Assembly (NCBI GenBank): GCA_014338405.1
Contig: JTDE01000179.1
Span: 1-64,000, forward strand
Length of the DNA stretch: 64,000 bases
Source of the DNA: Paragonimus skrjabini miyazakii
Taxonomy: Eukaryota > Platyhelminthes > Trematoda > Plagiorchiida > Troglotrematidae
Direction: 5' to 3'
The notes beneath the pieces were generated by a model that worked only from the letters and a program-made list of their open reading frames with translations, did no database searches and had not been told where the DNA came from. Made by a program: the position numbers and the translations under genes. This document shows, piece after piece, positions 45,001 to 58,300 of this stretch (its first letter is position 1; every line of letters starts with the position of its first letter).

Positions 45001-48000
45001 TTATTAGCAGAGATGATGTAAACATTTACTGTATCTCCTCCTGACAAATTCGTGCACGCTGAACATTACTAAACGGCAAAGGTGGTTAGGAAAATATGTG
45101 ATCAACTAACTTAAATTTTGTGCATAAATAATTTTAAACATTTAGTTTATTTCATCATTTTCACTTGTTTCTCTTATTTACAAATGCGGTTTTAGTTACT
45201 GTCTCTTAAACTTCATTGAATTGATTGTGGGCAAGTATCAGCCTATCCATCATTTCGTTTATATGTTTCTCTGACGGCTTCGAAAATAAGAGTGCTTTTT
45301 GCCCCGCATTTATGACAGCCACTTCCAATTAATTCTCATAAAAATTATTAATTGCGTTTTAGGAACAGCGTAGTAAAGATGTTGCGCCCGATTTCAAATT
45401 AAACAGTGAACGCGATATAGCGGAAAAAGAGAATCCAAGAGCTCCCTGGGGGATTGATTATTTTGCGCTTGGATTGAAAAATCAGTCAAACAACCTGGCT
45501 GAACAAGCGTTTCATTCAGAACCGTCGATAATTTTCCTGTCATTTTATCACTGCAACATCAGCCAGCAATATTGCCACTAACAGTATTAGCATCTCAGAC
45601 ATAATTCCATACATTCGATGCACTGATTACTCTTTAGGTTTGTCGTTTTGGACATTTTCTGAAGCACTCGAAGAATGCAGTCTGTTGTTTCAATACCTCG
45701 GTTAACTAGTCTTATCGGAAAGAGATCTCGTGTCCAGTTGGCTTGTGTTACACGCTACAGTTAGTCTTGCCTTGGTTTGGAAAATTCTAGGTGTAGTGTG
45801 CGTGCTTGTGAAAATAAGATTCACACTAAAGTAACAAAATTGTTCTCGGTCACGCTTATCTGACGCCAGATCGTACCTCATACTAAGAGCTCAGTGGTCT
45901 ATGGGATAGTTATAGCGTAAAATCGATAATGAACACGCGTTTTGTCTTCAAGGTCCAGATAAAATTAGTTTTCAATACCCCATTGACTTCCATTCTACCA
46001 CGCCGTAACGGCTAAAGCGATGGAAGCTTTCTGACAGGTGATCTTTTACTATCATCTTGGAGACGTAACCAATTAGTAGTTTACAGTGCCGAATATTTCA
46101 CTGTTAATTTGAGATATACAGTGTTTCATTCACAAGACTACTACGTCTACATAACGTGAAAACCGATCGTCCTATAAGGGTGGTATGGACGTTATGAGTA
46201 AAGAGCACTGCGAAATCTACCTTTCTCCAGATGCTTACAACACAGCCTGTTTATTTAAAATTTCTAATAAGAAAAAGAACTCACGCCCTGATTATCACTC
46301 ACATCATTATCAACATCATCAACCCAATTGTTACTGTAATGGTTATTGCTGTGCCACACAAATCGTGCTAAATATCTTTTTTTACCTTGACATTAGTTGC
46401 AGCTTAACACCATTCGCTCTGTAAGTTCTTCTGTAGTCGGTTGTTTATCTGGCAATTTTTGGCGTTGGATTAAGTTCTGATATGAAAGGAAAGGCTTCAG
46501 TGGTGAAGAGATACTTCTTTTGTAATGTTAACTGTCGGAAAACGTTTCCTTAACAATGGTTAACAAAAGCTTTTTTCTACCCATGCAATTATACAAAACA
46601 GAAAAGCATGATGAGAGGTTAAGTTAATATAGGTAGTTTGAGATTTGACTGCTGTATGTACTAGCTTGCACTCCGAGCTATCTGTTTGGCTCACGGTCGT
46701 TTTACCATGGTATAAGGCAACCTCATCGGTGTTGCTTCTAACCCAGGTACACTGTCGAAACTACTTGTTGCAATACCAAGGAGACTACAAGATAAACAAC
46801 AAAATTACAGGGCTATCCGCCGCTAGCATTCGGTAGCATAACTTGAGCCTGAAAGTTGTCAGTTTGTAAGGCAACTGAACCGAAGGCGTTCCGCAGTTCA
46901 GATTCAGCCAAGTTAAATTGCTTACCATGCGTCTTGTCATGGTCTTTATTGCAGTAGATGGTTTCGTTTTATTTCCTAGGTTGCACCGCCGGGCTACTTG
47001 ACCAAGATGCTTTTAATGACCGCCTACACAATAAAGCACTTTACAGATAAAATTGCAGTGAAATAAGCCTTACATCAATCCGGTCTTACGGATTCGCAGA
47101 TTAAACGACGTCACCCTTAATCTTGTTCTGGCAGATGACTGACAACAGATCGACTCAACCGTTTTAATGGTGTTGTTCAGCGTAGCTGGACTGGTAACGG
47201 CGTATGGAATCCGTTGTAATATATACGTCATACTCTGAGAGATACGCCCAAGTCACAACGAAGAGTTGAATGCGTAATGAGATACCGAAAACCAGTGGCA
47301 ATCGCTACTCTGATCATTGAACGTTCACGGAAGTTTGAATATAAAACCTCGTGATAATATCGTTCCGTGTAAGGTATACTGTTCAGAATGACAAAAAGAA
47401 TTCCCTGTATTGGTGTAAATACGCATATCTTTTCTCAGTGCTGTAATCTTCTTTACAGGATGGTACGGCGGAAATCAAAGCATAACGAGCAAAATTAATT
47501 TTTGATGTGTTATCTCCAGACCAAATGAAAAACAGTGTATATGAAAGTAGTTTCCAAGACAGGTAGACCTGAACAGATTGACACAATTCAAAATATGGCA
47601 AACTGATAAAGAAATTACGATTTACCTTAAGTGGAACTTTTAGACAATCCGAAGTAGTATCGATTGTAAATTGGCTTTGTGTGATAACATCTGGTTGAAG
47701 TCAACAAGGTATTTTAGTAGCAAATTGTCATTCTGCAGGAAAGTCGTGGTAAGCTACAAAGATGAGTTTGGCGAAATAATTGACGGTGAGAGTGGTGTGG
47801 TCTGTGTGGATACCCACTCATAGCATACTGGCTGACTGTTGCAGGCCTATGAGGGAGTGTATGGGCGAGGTTGATTTCACACGCTTGAATGTCTCAGCAA
47901 ATGATTGGCAGTGTTGAAATTTTCTGGTCGACTACCTGTTACATTCCAGTGTGATAAACGAAGGCTCAGTCCGGAGCTGTCATTCGTACAGAATTGCCGA

Positions 48001-48117
48001 GTAACCTAATCATGTGCTGTAGTTTGCGGTGATTTCCTGAAATGCATGCTAATGGGAACCTGAACGGGATGGGTATGTCTTGGGAACCTAGCTACTCAGC
48101 TACTGAGCAGACCGTTT
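42035..48117. other. no recognised gene
   Basis: About 6 kb of AT-rich DNA. A Lys/Arg-rich 73-codon frame on - (44468-44689) overlaps a 99-codon frame on + (44499-44798), and neither matches a family. No tRNA, rRNA or long repeat is seen. Confidence 0.4.
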
Positions 48118-48604
48118 TCAGCTGATTTTGAAGTGACCCTGTACATATGGCAATTTACTGAAGCAAATTCCTCTGCCAGTATGGACATCCGAGAATAGCG
48201 TTGCTGGTCACCTTGTATATGCATACTTACTTGAGACACTGAGTGACCACAATAGTCCCTTTGTCTATCCGCTCTCTTCTCCCTAGACAGACGTCTGCAT
48301 TTAATTCGGCCAGCAGCTATCAAGAACAACTGTCCAGCTCACCGCTGAAACTCGTGTGAGCTCTGTGGGCAACATGTCCATCTTTATCAAACTTCTGAAA
48401 GTCATCCGAGGACTGTTCCTGTATCCCGAAGCTTGCACAGTTTTACAATCGTCCCAGATTTGATAGCAAAAATGAACAAAGTCATTACTTATTAAGGGCG
48501 TAGATTTCCGCCTGTTCCAAAAAACAGGAGACGACCAATTTTGTGATGATCTGTTCAAGTGTGATAACGGGACTATCTAGTTTTCTTAAACATATGAACA
48601 GCAT
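48118..48604 (-). CDS. candidate four-exon gene, unknown protein of 107 aa
   Basis: Proposed exons on - are 48604-48489, 48431-48343, 48294-48231 and 48172-48118 (stop TGA), with introns of 57, 48 and 58 bp. Donors are GTAATG, GTGAGC and GTAAGT; acceptors are GCAAG, TGCAG and GGCAG. Phases agree at all three junctions. The product starts MLFICLRKLDSPVITLEQII, has an acidic middle (SSDDFQKFDKDGH) and ends with three Cys around a basic stretch. No family recognised. A start further upstream is limited by an in-frame TGA five codons before the ATG, unless an acceptor lies between. It is divergent from the + frame at 48748. Without transcript data the model could be a chance assembly. Confidence 0.3.
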
Positions 48605-48747
48605 ATACCGGAATGAATCTCAAAAAGACCTTGGCAAACGTTTGGTCACTTTGTGAACCTCCTGATGGAGATTTCTGATAAACACGTTTGTTAACTATTT
48701 ATAGTCCATATGGTCCATAAAATATTTCACCGACCTCTAAATGTATA
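48605..48747. promoter_or_regulatory. possible bidirectional promoter
   Basis: 143 bp between two divergent candidate start codons. It contains CTATTTATAG (about 48696-48705), a TATA-like site about 45 bp before the + ATG, and a tandem GTCCATA. Meaningful only if both flanking genes are real. Confidence 0.25.
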
Positions 48748-48972
48748 ATGTCCAGTACAAACGGCAAGGATCTGCCTATACCAGCATCGATTCTGAGACC
48801 CACGGCGCATACCGTAAACTACAAAAGTAGTGAAGCGGGTCATGTTTATGTTTTTCCAGTTCAGAGAAAGATAAGTGAAGTGAATGAAAAAGCGAGAAAA
48901 GCCTTATATGGCACAGCGACGGCAGACGATTTTGCCAAATTACTGGGCGATCTCGCATTAATACATCTGTAA
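48748..48972 (+). CDS. candidate small single-exon gene, 74 aa
   Basis: ATG to TAA is uninterrupted. The composition is protein-like: few Cys, Trp or Met, and an Ala/Lys/Glu-rich helix in the second half (KISEVNEKARKALYG, DDFAKLLGDLA). A poly(A) signal AATAAA lies at 48983-48988, eleven bases after the stop, which favours a complete short transcript. No signal peptide or membrane span; probably a soluble, partly helical protein. I recognise no family. It starts head-to-head with the - strand candidate at 48604. Confidence 0.45.
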   Translation: MSSTNGKDLPIPASILRPTAHTVNYKSSEAGHVYVFPVQRKISEVNEKARKALYGTATADDFAKLLGDLALIHL

Positions 48973-49082
48973 TAGTTGCTGCAATAAAAACTAAAAAAAT
49001 ATAACGTTTAAAGCTATCTTATCCAGCGAGACGAAATAGACGCCATAATTAGCAAACATGCTCGGATTTTGTGTATCACTAC

Positions 49083-49378
49083 TGTAGTGAGGAAGAGCGA
49101 TCAACCTATGCTACTCACACGAGCGCTATTCAGCAGTGGGGCAGGAGCATGGATTTGGACAATGAAGTAGCCCTGATAAAAATGCAAGAGCAAGCATTGA
49201 AGTACAGCATAGCATAAAATGGTTCTTGGTACACAAAGGAACTGACGTCCATGGCAACCTTGACGTTCTGGCACTAGTGTCTTACGCAGATGTTCATAGC
49301 CATGTTGAATCTCATAACCCATGTATTGGTGTTCTAAATAAACGACCTTCGCGCCATCCACGTTCTCGGCTCACAACA
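49083..49378 (+). repeat. solo LTR, copy 2
   Basis: Sister of 21436-21723. TG...CA ends (TGTAGTGAGGA to CTCACAACA), a poly(A) signal in CTAAATAAACGACC about 45 bp before the end, and a TATA-like GCATAAAATGG in the middle support LTR identity. CTAC before and CTAG after may be a mutated 4-bp target-site duplication. The end sequence is like that of mag-like LTRs (an inference). Confidence 0.65.
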
Positions 49379-52300
49379 CTAGTTGGACAGCTAAGAAATA
49401 GAACACATCCGGACCCGAGACACCCGGTGATATGATTTAGGTTATAGGCGAAGTAAATGTTTTGAAAAATGGTTCAACGTTTTTCAAAGGCCGTTAATTG
49501 CATACTACACATTCTTGTCAAATACATCGAATTACGAAATTATAAGTGACGAATGTCTAACACATGCCTAATTGGTAACCAAAATAAAAGAAAATCCGAG
49601 CCACTTTACAGAAACCTTAACTGAAAGGGCTTAAGTAAGTTAGGCCAGGAAACTTTCTCACCACACTGCTCTAACCAGTCGTAATAGCTGTCAGGTGGGT
49701 ATACGCGCAGTTTCGGTCAGCTTACTGAGCCCCTTCATCTAGGTGCTTGGGTCATCGTGATCCACGATTAGTAGCATTCGGTTGTCGACAAACATATCAA
49801 CATTTGGAAGCCACCGCAATGGCTGGGATCTTGTTTGCACTGTTGAGTGCGACTGCATAAATTGAAAATAGGACGTTTTCCTAACGGTATGTGCTGTTAC
49901 TCTATAACGGGTAGCTTCGTTTGTGAGTAGCATAGTTCCTAAATTCAGAAACTAAAAGGCAAGCTCCAACACCAGGAAGACGATGGATTAAAAGTGACTA
50001 TCGGAATAGTGGGTACGCATTGTGGGGAAAGTGCAACTAGGGCAAATCAAAACGTACCGTTACCCAGTGTGTGTGAACGCAAGTCAGCCGTGTGAATGAA
50101 TGTGTGTTTATGGTCCTACCGATGAGCGATGCTTATGACGTTAGTATTGTTGAGTCATATTAGTAGGAAATGCCTACACTTTCGTCACGTGCGGCCGTGT
50201 TCAGTGACACCAAGATACGCACCAAAAACATACCATAGTGCGACAGTAATTGACGGTAAAGTAGCTCAGATGTCAGTGGTATTCGAATTGTGATGGCCGC
50301 TGTATTTGCTTACCAGGATTGTAACCCAACAGTATAGAGAATTATCGGGGATTCAAACCGTTGGGATTATGGATGGTCGAAATTTTAAGTGTCCGGACCT
50401 TAACTATGCATTAGTTGACTGTCAATGCTTTATACCACACTTTTCAAGGCTTCAAAATGAATTTCGACCACTTGTGGAGCAATGTTGAACTAAATTGAAA
50501 CGGTCAAATAAAATGTCCTGGCTCTGACTACCTTAAGCAACTTATACTATTCACTACAACTAAAGCAGACGATGAAAGCTGGCTGATAGCCGGGGGATCG
50601 TGTTCACAGGCTTAGTCAAGTGGCGCATTCTACTGAGCTGCTTTTTGTTCACAATGTTACCTAGCATGGATATTGATTATTGAACTTTGGTTGGTCACTC
50701 GGGTTGCAAAAATACGAATGAACAGCGAGAGATCGATAAAAATTGGCCTTACTCAAAAATGAAGAATTTCCATAAGCTCCCATTGAGCAAAACACACTTC
50801 GTTTGGTTTACGTTTGTTTGAGAACTGATACTCCAGGGCTCGATATTTACAATTATGAAGTAATATGACCTCTCCTCACAACATTGGTTAAACAGAAAGG
50901 TGAGGCTAAAATGTCATTCTGCAAGATGCATTTATCAAATCAGTTTGTCAGTCTGTCACGTCGACTGTTTGACAGAACACAGTCAATGCACGCATCATGA
51001 CAGGGGATGACGAACAACCGAAGGATGAATACGTTTGCAGGCAAGCTGTCGCAAAACGTTATGCGCAGTACCAGGGAGAGTATCGTTTTATAATTGTTTT
51101 ATGGTTTGGTGAATGGTTAGGTGTAACCACCTATATTTCTGGTTTTGCGTTCGCGGATGTTTTGGACCTCACCTGAAACGTGATATTGCTAAAGGAGTTT
51201 TGAATAATAAACCCTTAGCACAATGCAACTATGACGTATAGGAGATAAGTATTAACATGAGTTTAATTTGTTCAACTACTGAAAAAGAGTAAAGTTCAGT
51301 GGTGAAATAGCTTTAAAGTTGAAACACAATTACAAATTTGCTGGCTGTACTATCGGACTGAGCCAGATCAGAAGTGGGGTACTTCATAACAGCGAAAGGT
51401 TTCGAAGTACAGCGTTTTACAAAAATAAACGTACATACCATCAGCAGTTTTTCTGCAGTTTTACGACATTTATAGCTTTCTGAGTAGTCAGTCGTATCTT
51501 TTGTCTCATTTTACCAGTATCCAACTTCCACGATGTACATAATTGTGTGTACAATAATGCGGGGTGTCGAATAGCATTTCTGCATTGTAGGAATGACAGT
51601 GAATTGTACTAGTGAACATTTATCGGCTGCGATCATTATGGTATTTAGTACAAAGCTGAAACCCAAAGAATCGGCGCTTCTAACTTCAACCACGGTTTGA
51701 AACATATATTTGCAACAATTATTCTAAAATCACAATGGAGACAATCCGCCTTAATAGCTTTTTTAAGTTGAGTACATCTGCATAGTGGAGAAATTTGTCT
51801 CAGATGCCGACGACCTTGCTAAAGTGGTTTTCTCAAGTCCTTCGTTTGCATGCTACCCGCTAACTGTATCTTGTTGACTCAACTTGGCAAAGAAAGACAG
51901 CTACTAAGTCATTCTTCGTTTTGATGTTTCATACAATGTGACTGCATTTGAACATGTAACCAATACAAAACATTCGAACAATTATGCCTGGTGAGTAGGT
52001 TAGTGGTTAAAATAACAAAGAGGGATATACGATGCCTATCACTTTGTTGGTATGTTTGACGAAGTGCTGAGCGACCGTATGTTTTGGCAACCAAAACCGA
52101 TTCACCATGACAAAAATAAAGTTAAGCCAAAAGCAGTCTTATCAGACCGTGGATCAAATACCGTTTCTAAGTGAAATTCTGTCCAGTAAACGATGCAATT
52201 CTGGTTTCTCCTATGGACGGGCTTACGAACCAAGCAAATGCATTATCCTGTATAATGCAACAAAAATTTACCCAGACACACTGAAACATTGAGTAGGGGC

Positions 52301-55300
52301 GTTGTGATCCGGACACCGCACACATCTTGAAGTTTGCGTGCTCGACCAAACCGAAACTGGCTGACCGCGACAACGATTGAACCAATGACTGTTTTTAGGC
52401 GGGCCATGGAATTGCCAACGATTGCTGAAAGTGGTTTGCTTGTCGGAATTATGCCCTTGTGTAATACTTGTTTACAGAAATGAACTTGAAACCAACAGAC
52501 AAACCTAAGCCAATCTGGTTCTACGACCGTGATTCAATCTTGCGTGCCTTTGGTAGAACATGGAAAACATGGAAATTGGCCAGTTAGGGTAAGGTGCATT
52601 AAATAAGAGTTTTGTAAAGCAGCCAGAAAGTCTTAGAATAAGTAGAAAAAAAATGAATGGAATGGCGAGTCTGGGAATGTCACGGGTTGCGCTCAACGAA
52701 CGCGAAACACTTGCTTGCAACAGGTCATGTCGTTGACCCCTTCACCTCGTTCATAATCCTATCGCGCAATCGCAACCCTAGGCATTGTTGATCATGCGTT
52801 ACGCACCGGCCCTCTGTTGGCAAAAGGTGCTGACGCAATCAATTTTGTTACCGTGGCAATGAACCTGACTGTACCCATGTGACGTTTTTTCATTTTTTTG
52901 TTACCATACTTTTAACCTATGTAACTGAATGTTTTATGTATTTGACTGATGAGAATAAACGGAATGGTCACACTGATTGTCTTCTGGTCGTCTTGATGAA
53001 CTAACTAAAGGGAACTCAATGTTTCAACGTGATATTTTGTCACCTTCACGATATCCATAATGAGTTTCCAACAAATCACTAGTATAGTTCACAAAACGGA
53101 TTTATTTCGTGGAAGAACTCTCTCACGTTAGACAAACTATTCCACTTAAAGAGGCCTATATACCTATAGATGAAGCTGTATTTTATTTTGTAGGGACATG
53201 CATAACGGTGACCAGTATGTGAAAAATCTCCGCCAATGACATCTGGCGCATTAGACATTAATTCAGAGAGTACTTGAATGACGTGACTCGCATGACATCT
53301 ATCACTTGGGGCCCTAACCGTTTTTGATCAGTAATGAATAGCGAGTTTTTATAAATACGACCGGTTCGTTTGAGACACCGCACGTGCAAACACTGAAAAC
53401 GCCGTACTTTGTTATATTCAGGGCAACGTTCTGTAGTTTACTATGCCGTTTCTGAAATGCTCAAACCACAGTCAAGTCATAGGATCTGCATCTGTCGGAA
53501 GTTGTTCACCAACCTGCAGGCTAGCTTACTTGAGCTTTGATACTAACACGACTGTTAACTCACGAAGGGACTAATACAATTCACTGTTACTGTTGACAAA
53601 TGAGATCGTTACAACAAAGCACCTAAACAAGTTATTGATCTGTTGCTGGGGTTTTGTTTAATTTCAAGTTGAATCTCTCTAACATCTAATCGGAGCTTTC
53701 TGAATTAATCTAATCCCTGTTTAATCATCAATGAGCTAAACTATTTCTCAGCAGATTTAATTAACCTGGAGACTGCAACCTGACTTAGAAGTCTCAGTCA
53801 CGGGGTTGTTGATTGGAGTTAACTAGCGATGAGTGTGTGATCTGTCGAAACCTTTGGTAAACCTGATCAAAAGCAATAATGATTGAGTGTTCATAGTTGA
53901 CAATCCGGTCGTGTTTACTGTGAAGTCAACTGCCATGTTGTAAACATGTGTGATACGAGTTAGAAGCCCTTCTAAAGAAAGGATACGTATTACTGATAAG
54001 CTGTTAAAGGGGGAAACCTGAGGCTGACTGCAAAGTTCATGTGATTATGCAAGCCACTGTCAAGTGTTGGTGATGTTCAATTCGAAATTTAGATTCCATG
54101 TTTAGTTAATTCCAAACAGGCACGATTCTATCGCATTAAAAGTGTGTGCTAAAATCAAATCCCACCATTCCTTTTCAAAATCTTGCTACACCGAAGTAGT
54201 CCTGGCTGTATAGTTTTCATTGCTGTTGCAAAATTCAACCTCAAGATAATAAGTTTTAATCTTTTGGCTGAAGAGTAGTCTAATTTTACTGGACCACAGT
54301 CTCTGAAATTTGACAGTTTATCCAGGGACCAGTTGACAAGCTGATAAATCACGTAAAAGCGACGAGTTTTTAACCGGATTCTATTACTACATCAGCAACA
54401 CTCCAGATTTTTTAGTGTTCGAAAGGACTGAGCAACATCGACACTGCTATGCTGCACACGTAGCAACGCTAATATAAATTAAGTAGGTGTACAGATCCAG
54501 TATACGAAGAATGCAACCTTGTACTAGTCTGGCGAAGCCACTAACAAGTTTAAACCATCTTCCTTCGTAAGGAATTCATTCGCGTGATGTAAGATATCAA
54601 CTGGACTAACTAGAAAAAACATGATTGACTTAGACTGCCGTTTACGGTAGCGTTTTCTGGTCAATGTTCTATGAAGTTTTCTGTTTAATGAAGGAATCAA
54701 CGGATGTCCAACAGCCGACCAACTACAGGCTTACATGGTTCATCGCACTTTAGTCTACAATGATTTTGAAAGCACTTTTCCAGCTTAGCTAACCTTATTG
54801 AGACAGAGATGGAATGAACTAATATGGCTGATGAAAGTAAGTTGGCAGATGTAACCCTTCTGTAATTCTCCGTAGTATCCGGTAGAGTAGACTGTGCAAG
54901 CTTTTGTCGATGGATTGCTAGTACGGTGTCAACAACTATCTATTACCCAGCTAATCTCTATACTTTCACGTTGCGTTAAGTGACGTGCTACCTGACTGGC
55001 ACTCCACAACTAGCAGTGCACCCAAGAGTTCACTTCTACATCGACAACAAACTAGGCTTCACGTACTCTGCCGTCCCTGTTCCTATAATAACAAATAACG
55101 CAGAAACAGCCTGTTGGTTTTCGCATATTTTGGTACAATAGCAACGCGGAAACCTGGCAAACGGTGAATACATGTAAGCAAAAAATGAAAGTTTGGAAAT
55201 GACCTTACATTTTTTGTATCACTGGGGCACACTGTGTTCAATTCCAATTCGACTTCGTCATGAGTTGCGTAATGCATACTATTTTGGAAACGGAACAGCT

Positions 55301-58300
55301 GGATGTTACCGTCTGTGCGCCAACCGTAGTACTGATGACTACAGCCCATCTCCTGACTACCCATGGCTTACGGGAGGTGCTCACGTGAAAACTGGGACGA
55401 ATATCTAATTGTGCGGAAAGTTCCAGCTATTCGGCTTCCCTTCAACGCTTAACTGATTATTATGGTATCATTTTGAATGGAATATTCAAGTTCGTCGACC
55501 ATATTCTACATGGATAGTTAGAGTAGGACTGCAGAGCCCGGTTATATTAGGAAGTTTTTTAAACTGGGTCAGTCTTGCATGCATTTTAAGCGCGTTAAAG
55601 TCACTCCTACTGTAACCTTCAGCACGGCATGTCGACTGTCGCATCCTGTGAGACACAGTAATACCCTTAGTCCTAATCGTTGTTTCTGATATTGCTTGCC
55701 AAAGCTGCTGCTTTTGCTGAGTCGGTTGAAATGCAGCCGGCATATTTCAATGTTAGTTGCGAAGCTTGTGCCATAATGTGGTAAAACAGTCATTAGATGC
55801 TGGCATTAGGTGACATTATGATGCACACTCTAGTGATTTTAACCCGTCTTCAAGTAACTTGGTCATCTGGGCACCTCCACACCGTCATTAATAATTTATG
55901 CTATTTTAACCGTCCATATCCAAGTCATATTTCCATAGTCTACTTTTATCTTATATTTCGTTGATTTTGGACAGAATCAGTGAGAAAGAATTTTTAATAC
56001 AACAAGTTATGCCAACAATGTGTTGACAACGTGGCTGCCCAGGAACCCTAATTCCCAATATCCATGTGGCAACCCCCCTCCCCCTCCACTGCACACCATC
56101 CCACTTATGTATCTACACAGGTGTAAACGTACCCAGTGTTAAGTTAACTCTCCAACTCTTCAACAAACTTTTCCCTATTGACAAGTTGAACTCTGACATA
56201 GTCCTCTTTGTACTGCTAAACTTCATTTTTGCATTAGTGTGTCGCAAGGTGCCATCTTTAGCGGTGAATTGCCGTGCACAAACTCCATCTGGTTTCCGGT
56301 AATTCAGATATCGAATCGTTATGTATGAAATCAATCTGATCTACATGAACGTTAAATATTCCGTCATATCCTGCATTGAATAAGAAGTTTACAGCTGCCC
56401 TGGTAAACTGCACATAACCGTGGGTCACAATAGATACTGCACATGTTGTGTCAAACTCCTCTGACGCTTTCCATTTCTACAACATAACTCATCGATAAGT
56501 ACACCTGCTTCTTGTGATAAGGTCTTTTTTATCTACCGTTTAAAACGGGGTGAAGAGGAAGAAGTATGGTGTGCATCTCTAGTCTGAGAAAGTTCAATAA
56601 TTTCAATAAAAACCCAGGGACAAAATAAATAAAGAACAGGAAATGCTTGGCTAGATTCATGAATGCAAATACCGATCAAGTAAAAATTACTGCTCAAATT
56701 CTCTAAGTTCAACAGAGTAACGTATTAATTTTTTCAATAACTAAGATTAAACAAGGCAATATCTGTCAATAATTTTAAACATTTTGTTCATTCCACATAA
56801 TCACAATTCTAACTTTGATAAAAAGTCACATGTTTGAACGGCTCTAAACGGAAACTGATACGTGATTGTATTACAAGGTTTAGAGTGCAGTAATAAATTA
56901 CAAGTCAAAGTTAGAACACATTATTGTCCAAAGTCTAGACAGTTATTTTAAGTTTTCCGAAGTGGTCACGATCAATCGAATACTTAGACTTGTTTAACTA
57001 CGTGTTTTGAAGATAAGGAATAAGACAATTTTGGATATTTTCAACACTGTCAGAAAGCACTTCTCAATATGGGTCTATAATTGATAAGAAATTTGATTGT
57101 TCACTCTGCCATGTATGTCCTACGGTCAGCTTCTAAAACGCTATAGCTGAACGAAATATGATCCACAAAGATAAGAGGAAGGATAAAATTAGCCTATAAT
57201 CTACAAACTACAATCTACTTTTGATACTTTGCCCGTGGAAAGTTCACAAGTTCGTCTTATCGTAAGCTAAAGCCGGTCGTTGTTGACCTCCAGGGTGCAA
57301 GGTAATTTTGCTTTATGCAATCTGAAGTATAAGCGTGCAAGTGACGACGTTTATTAATGACGCGATTGCATATTGTTGTTGTTTGGTTTAGATCAAACTC
57401 GGCTCATTCATTAGAGAAATAAATAATCTGTCGCTCAAACACAAACCTTATTGGCCTGAAGCACTAAGTTATTAATAATTGCACTAGTCGTCTCATTTCC
57501 ATTACAGAAGACAATGACAAACTGTTGTTGACAACGGTGAGAATACCCTTGGAATTCTTCTAAATGATATAAAATTTTTGGATCAAACCTCTTCATTCCC
57601 AACAATAAATATGAGGTGAGAGACGTTTCTGAAACTAGACTCACCGAAACATTATCCAATCCGTAGGAAGACTTAAAGACCCTTTAACACAAAATGAACT
57701 AGTACATGCCATAGACAGATATTTACAAAGTGAAAGTTGACCCAAAAATCACTTCACTCTAATGTTTTGCAAATCAGAAATCACGTTAATACAGTTCAAG
57801 AATTAATTGATCCGCAAGAAAAACACACTTGAAAGACTAGGTTTACTCCGATATTATACGCAAATGTTTCATTGTAGGACGTGTTACTTTTCGACAGAAT
57901 AAGCCGAGAAGGTTCATTTGTCACTTTTTGCAGCTGATCCTACAAAACTGACTTGTCCAGTTTCCTAACAATTAAAGCTAATGTGATTTTCAGCTCAAGC
58001 TACACTGCTCTCTCATATTCGGTATGGTTTCACAATTTGTCCAAATTTTTAAAGAAAGGTCGTCAGGAAACTCACTAGAAAAAATTAAGGATTCGAATAA
58101 AACATTGTTCATGTTATTACGCTGTTTCTCACTGTAAATGCTATTTGCAAGACCAGTGCATTAAGTGTTATCTATCGAAGTTTAAAAGTTTATAGAATTT
58201 GTTGGCTCACAAGGTAGACCCATTTCGAACTACTGACTTTGACAGCGTACTTTTAATGAGGTAAAAGCAAATATTAGATAGTTGATCAGCTTGTTTGAAG

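Noticed and set aside
47383..47622. 72-codon frame on - behind a good acceptor (TTTCTTTATCAG)
   Set aside because: The frame starts out of phase with any donor found and has no family match.
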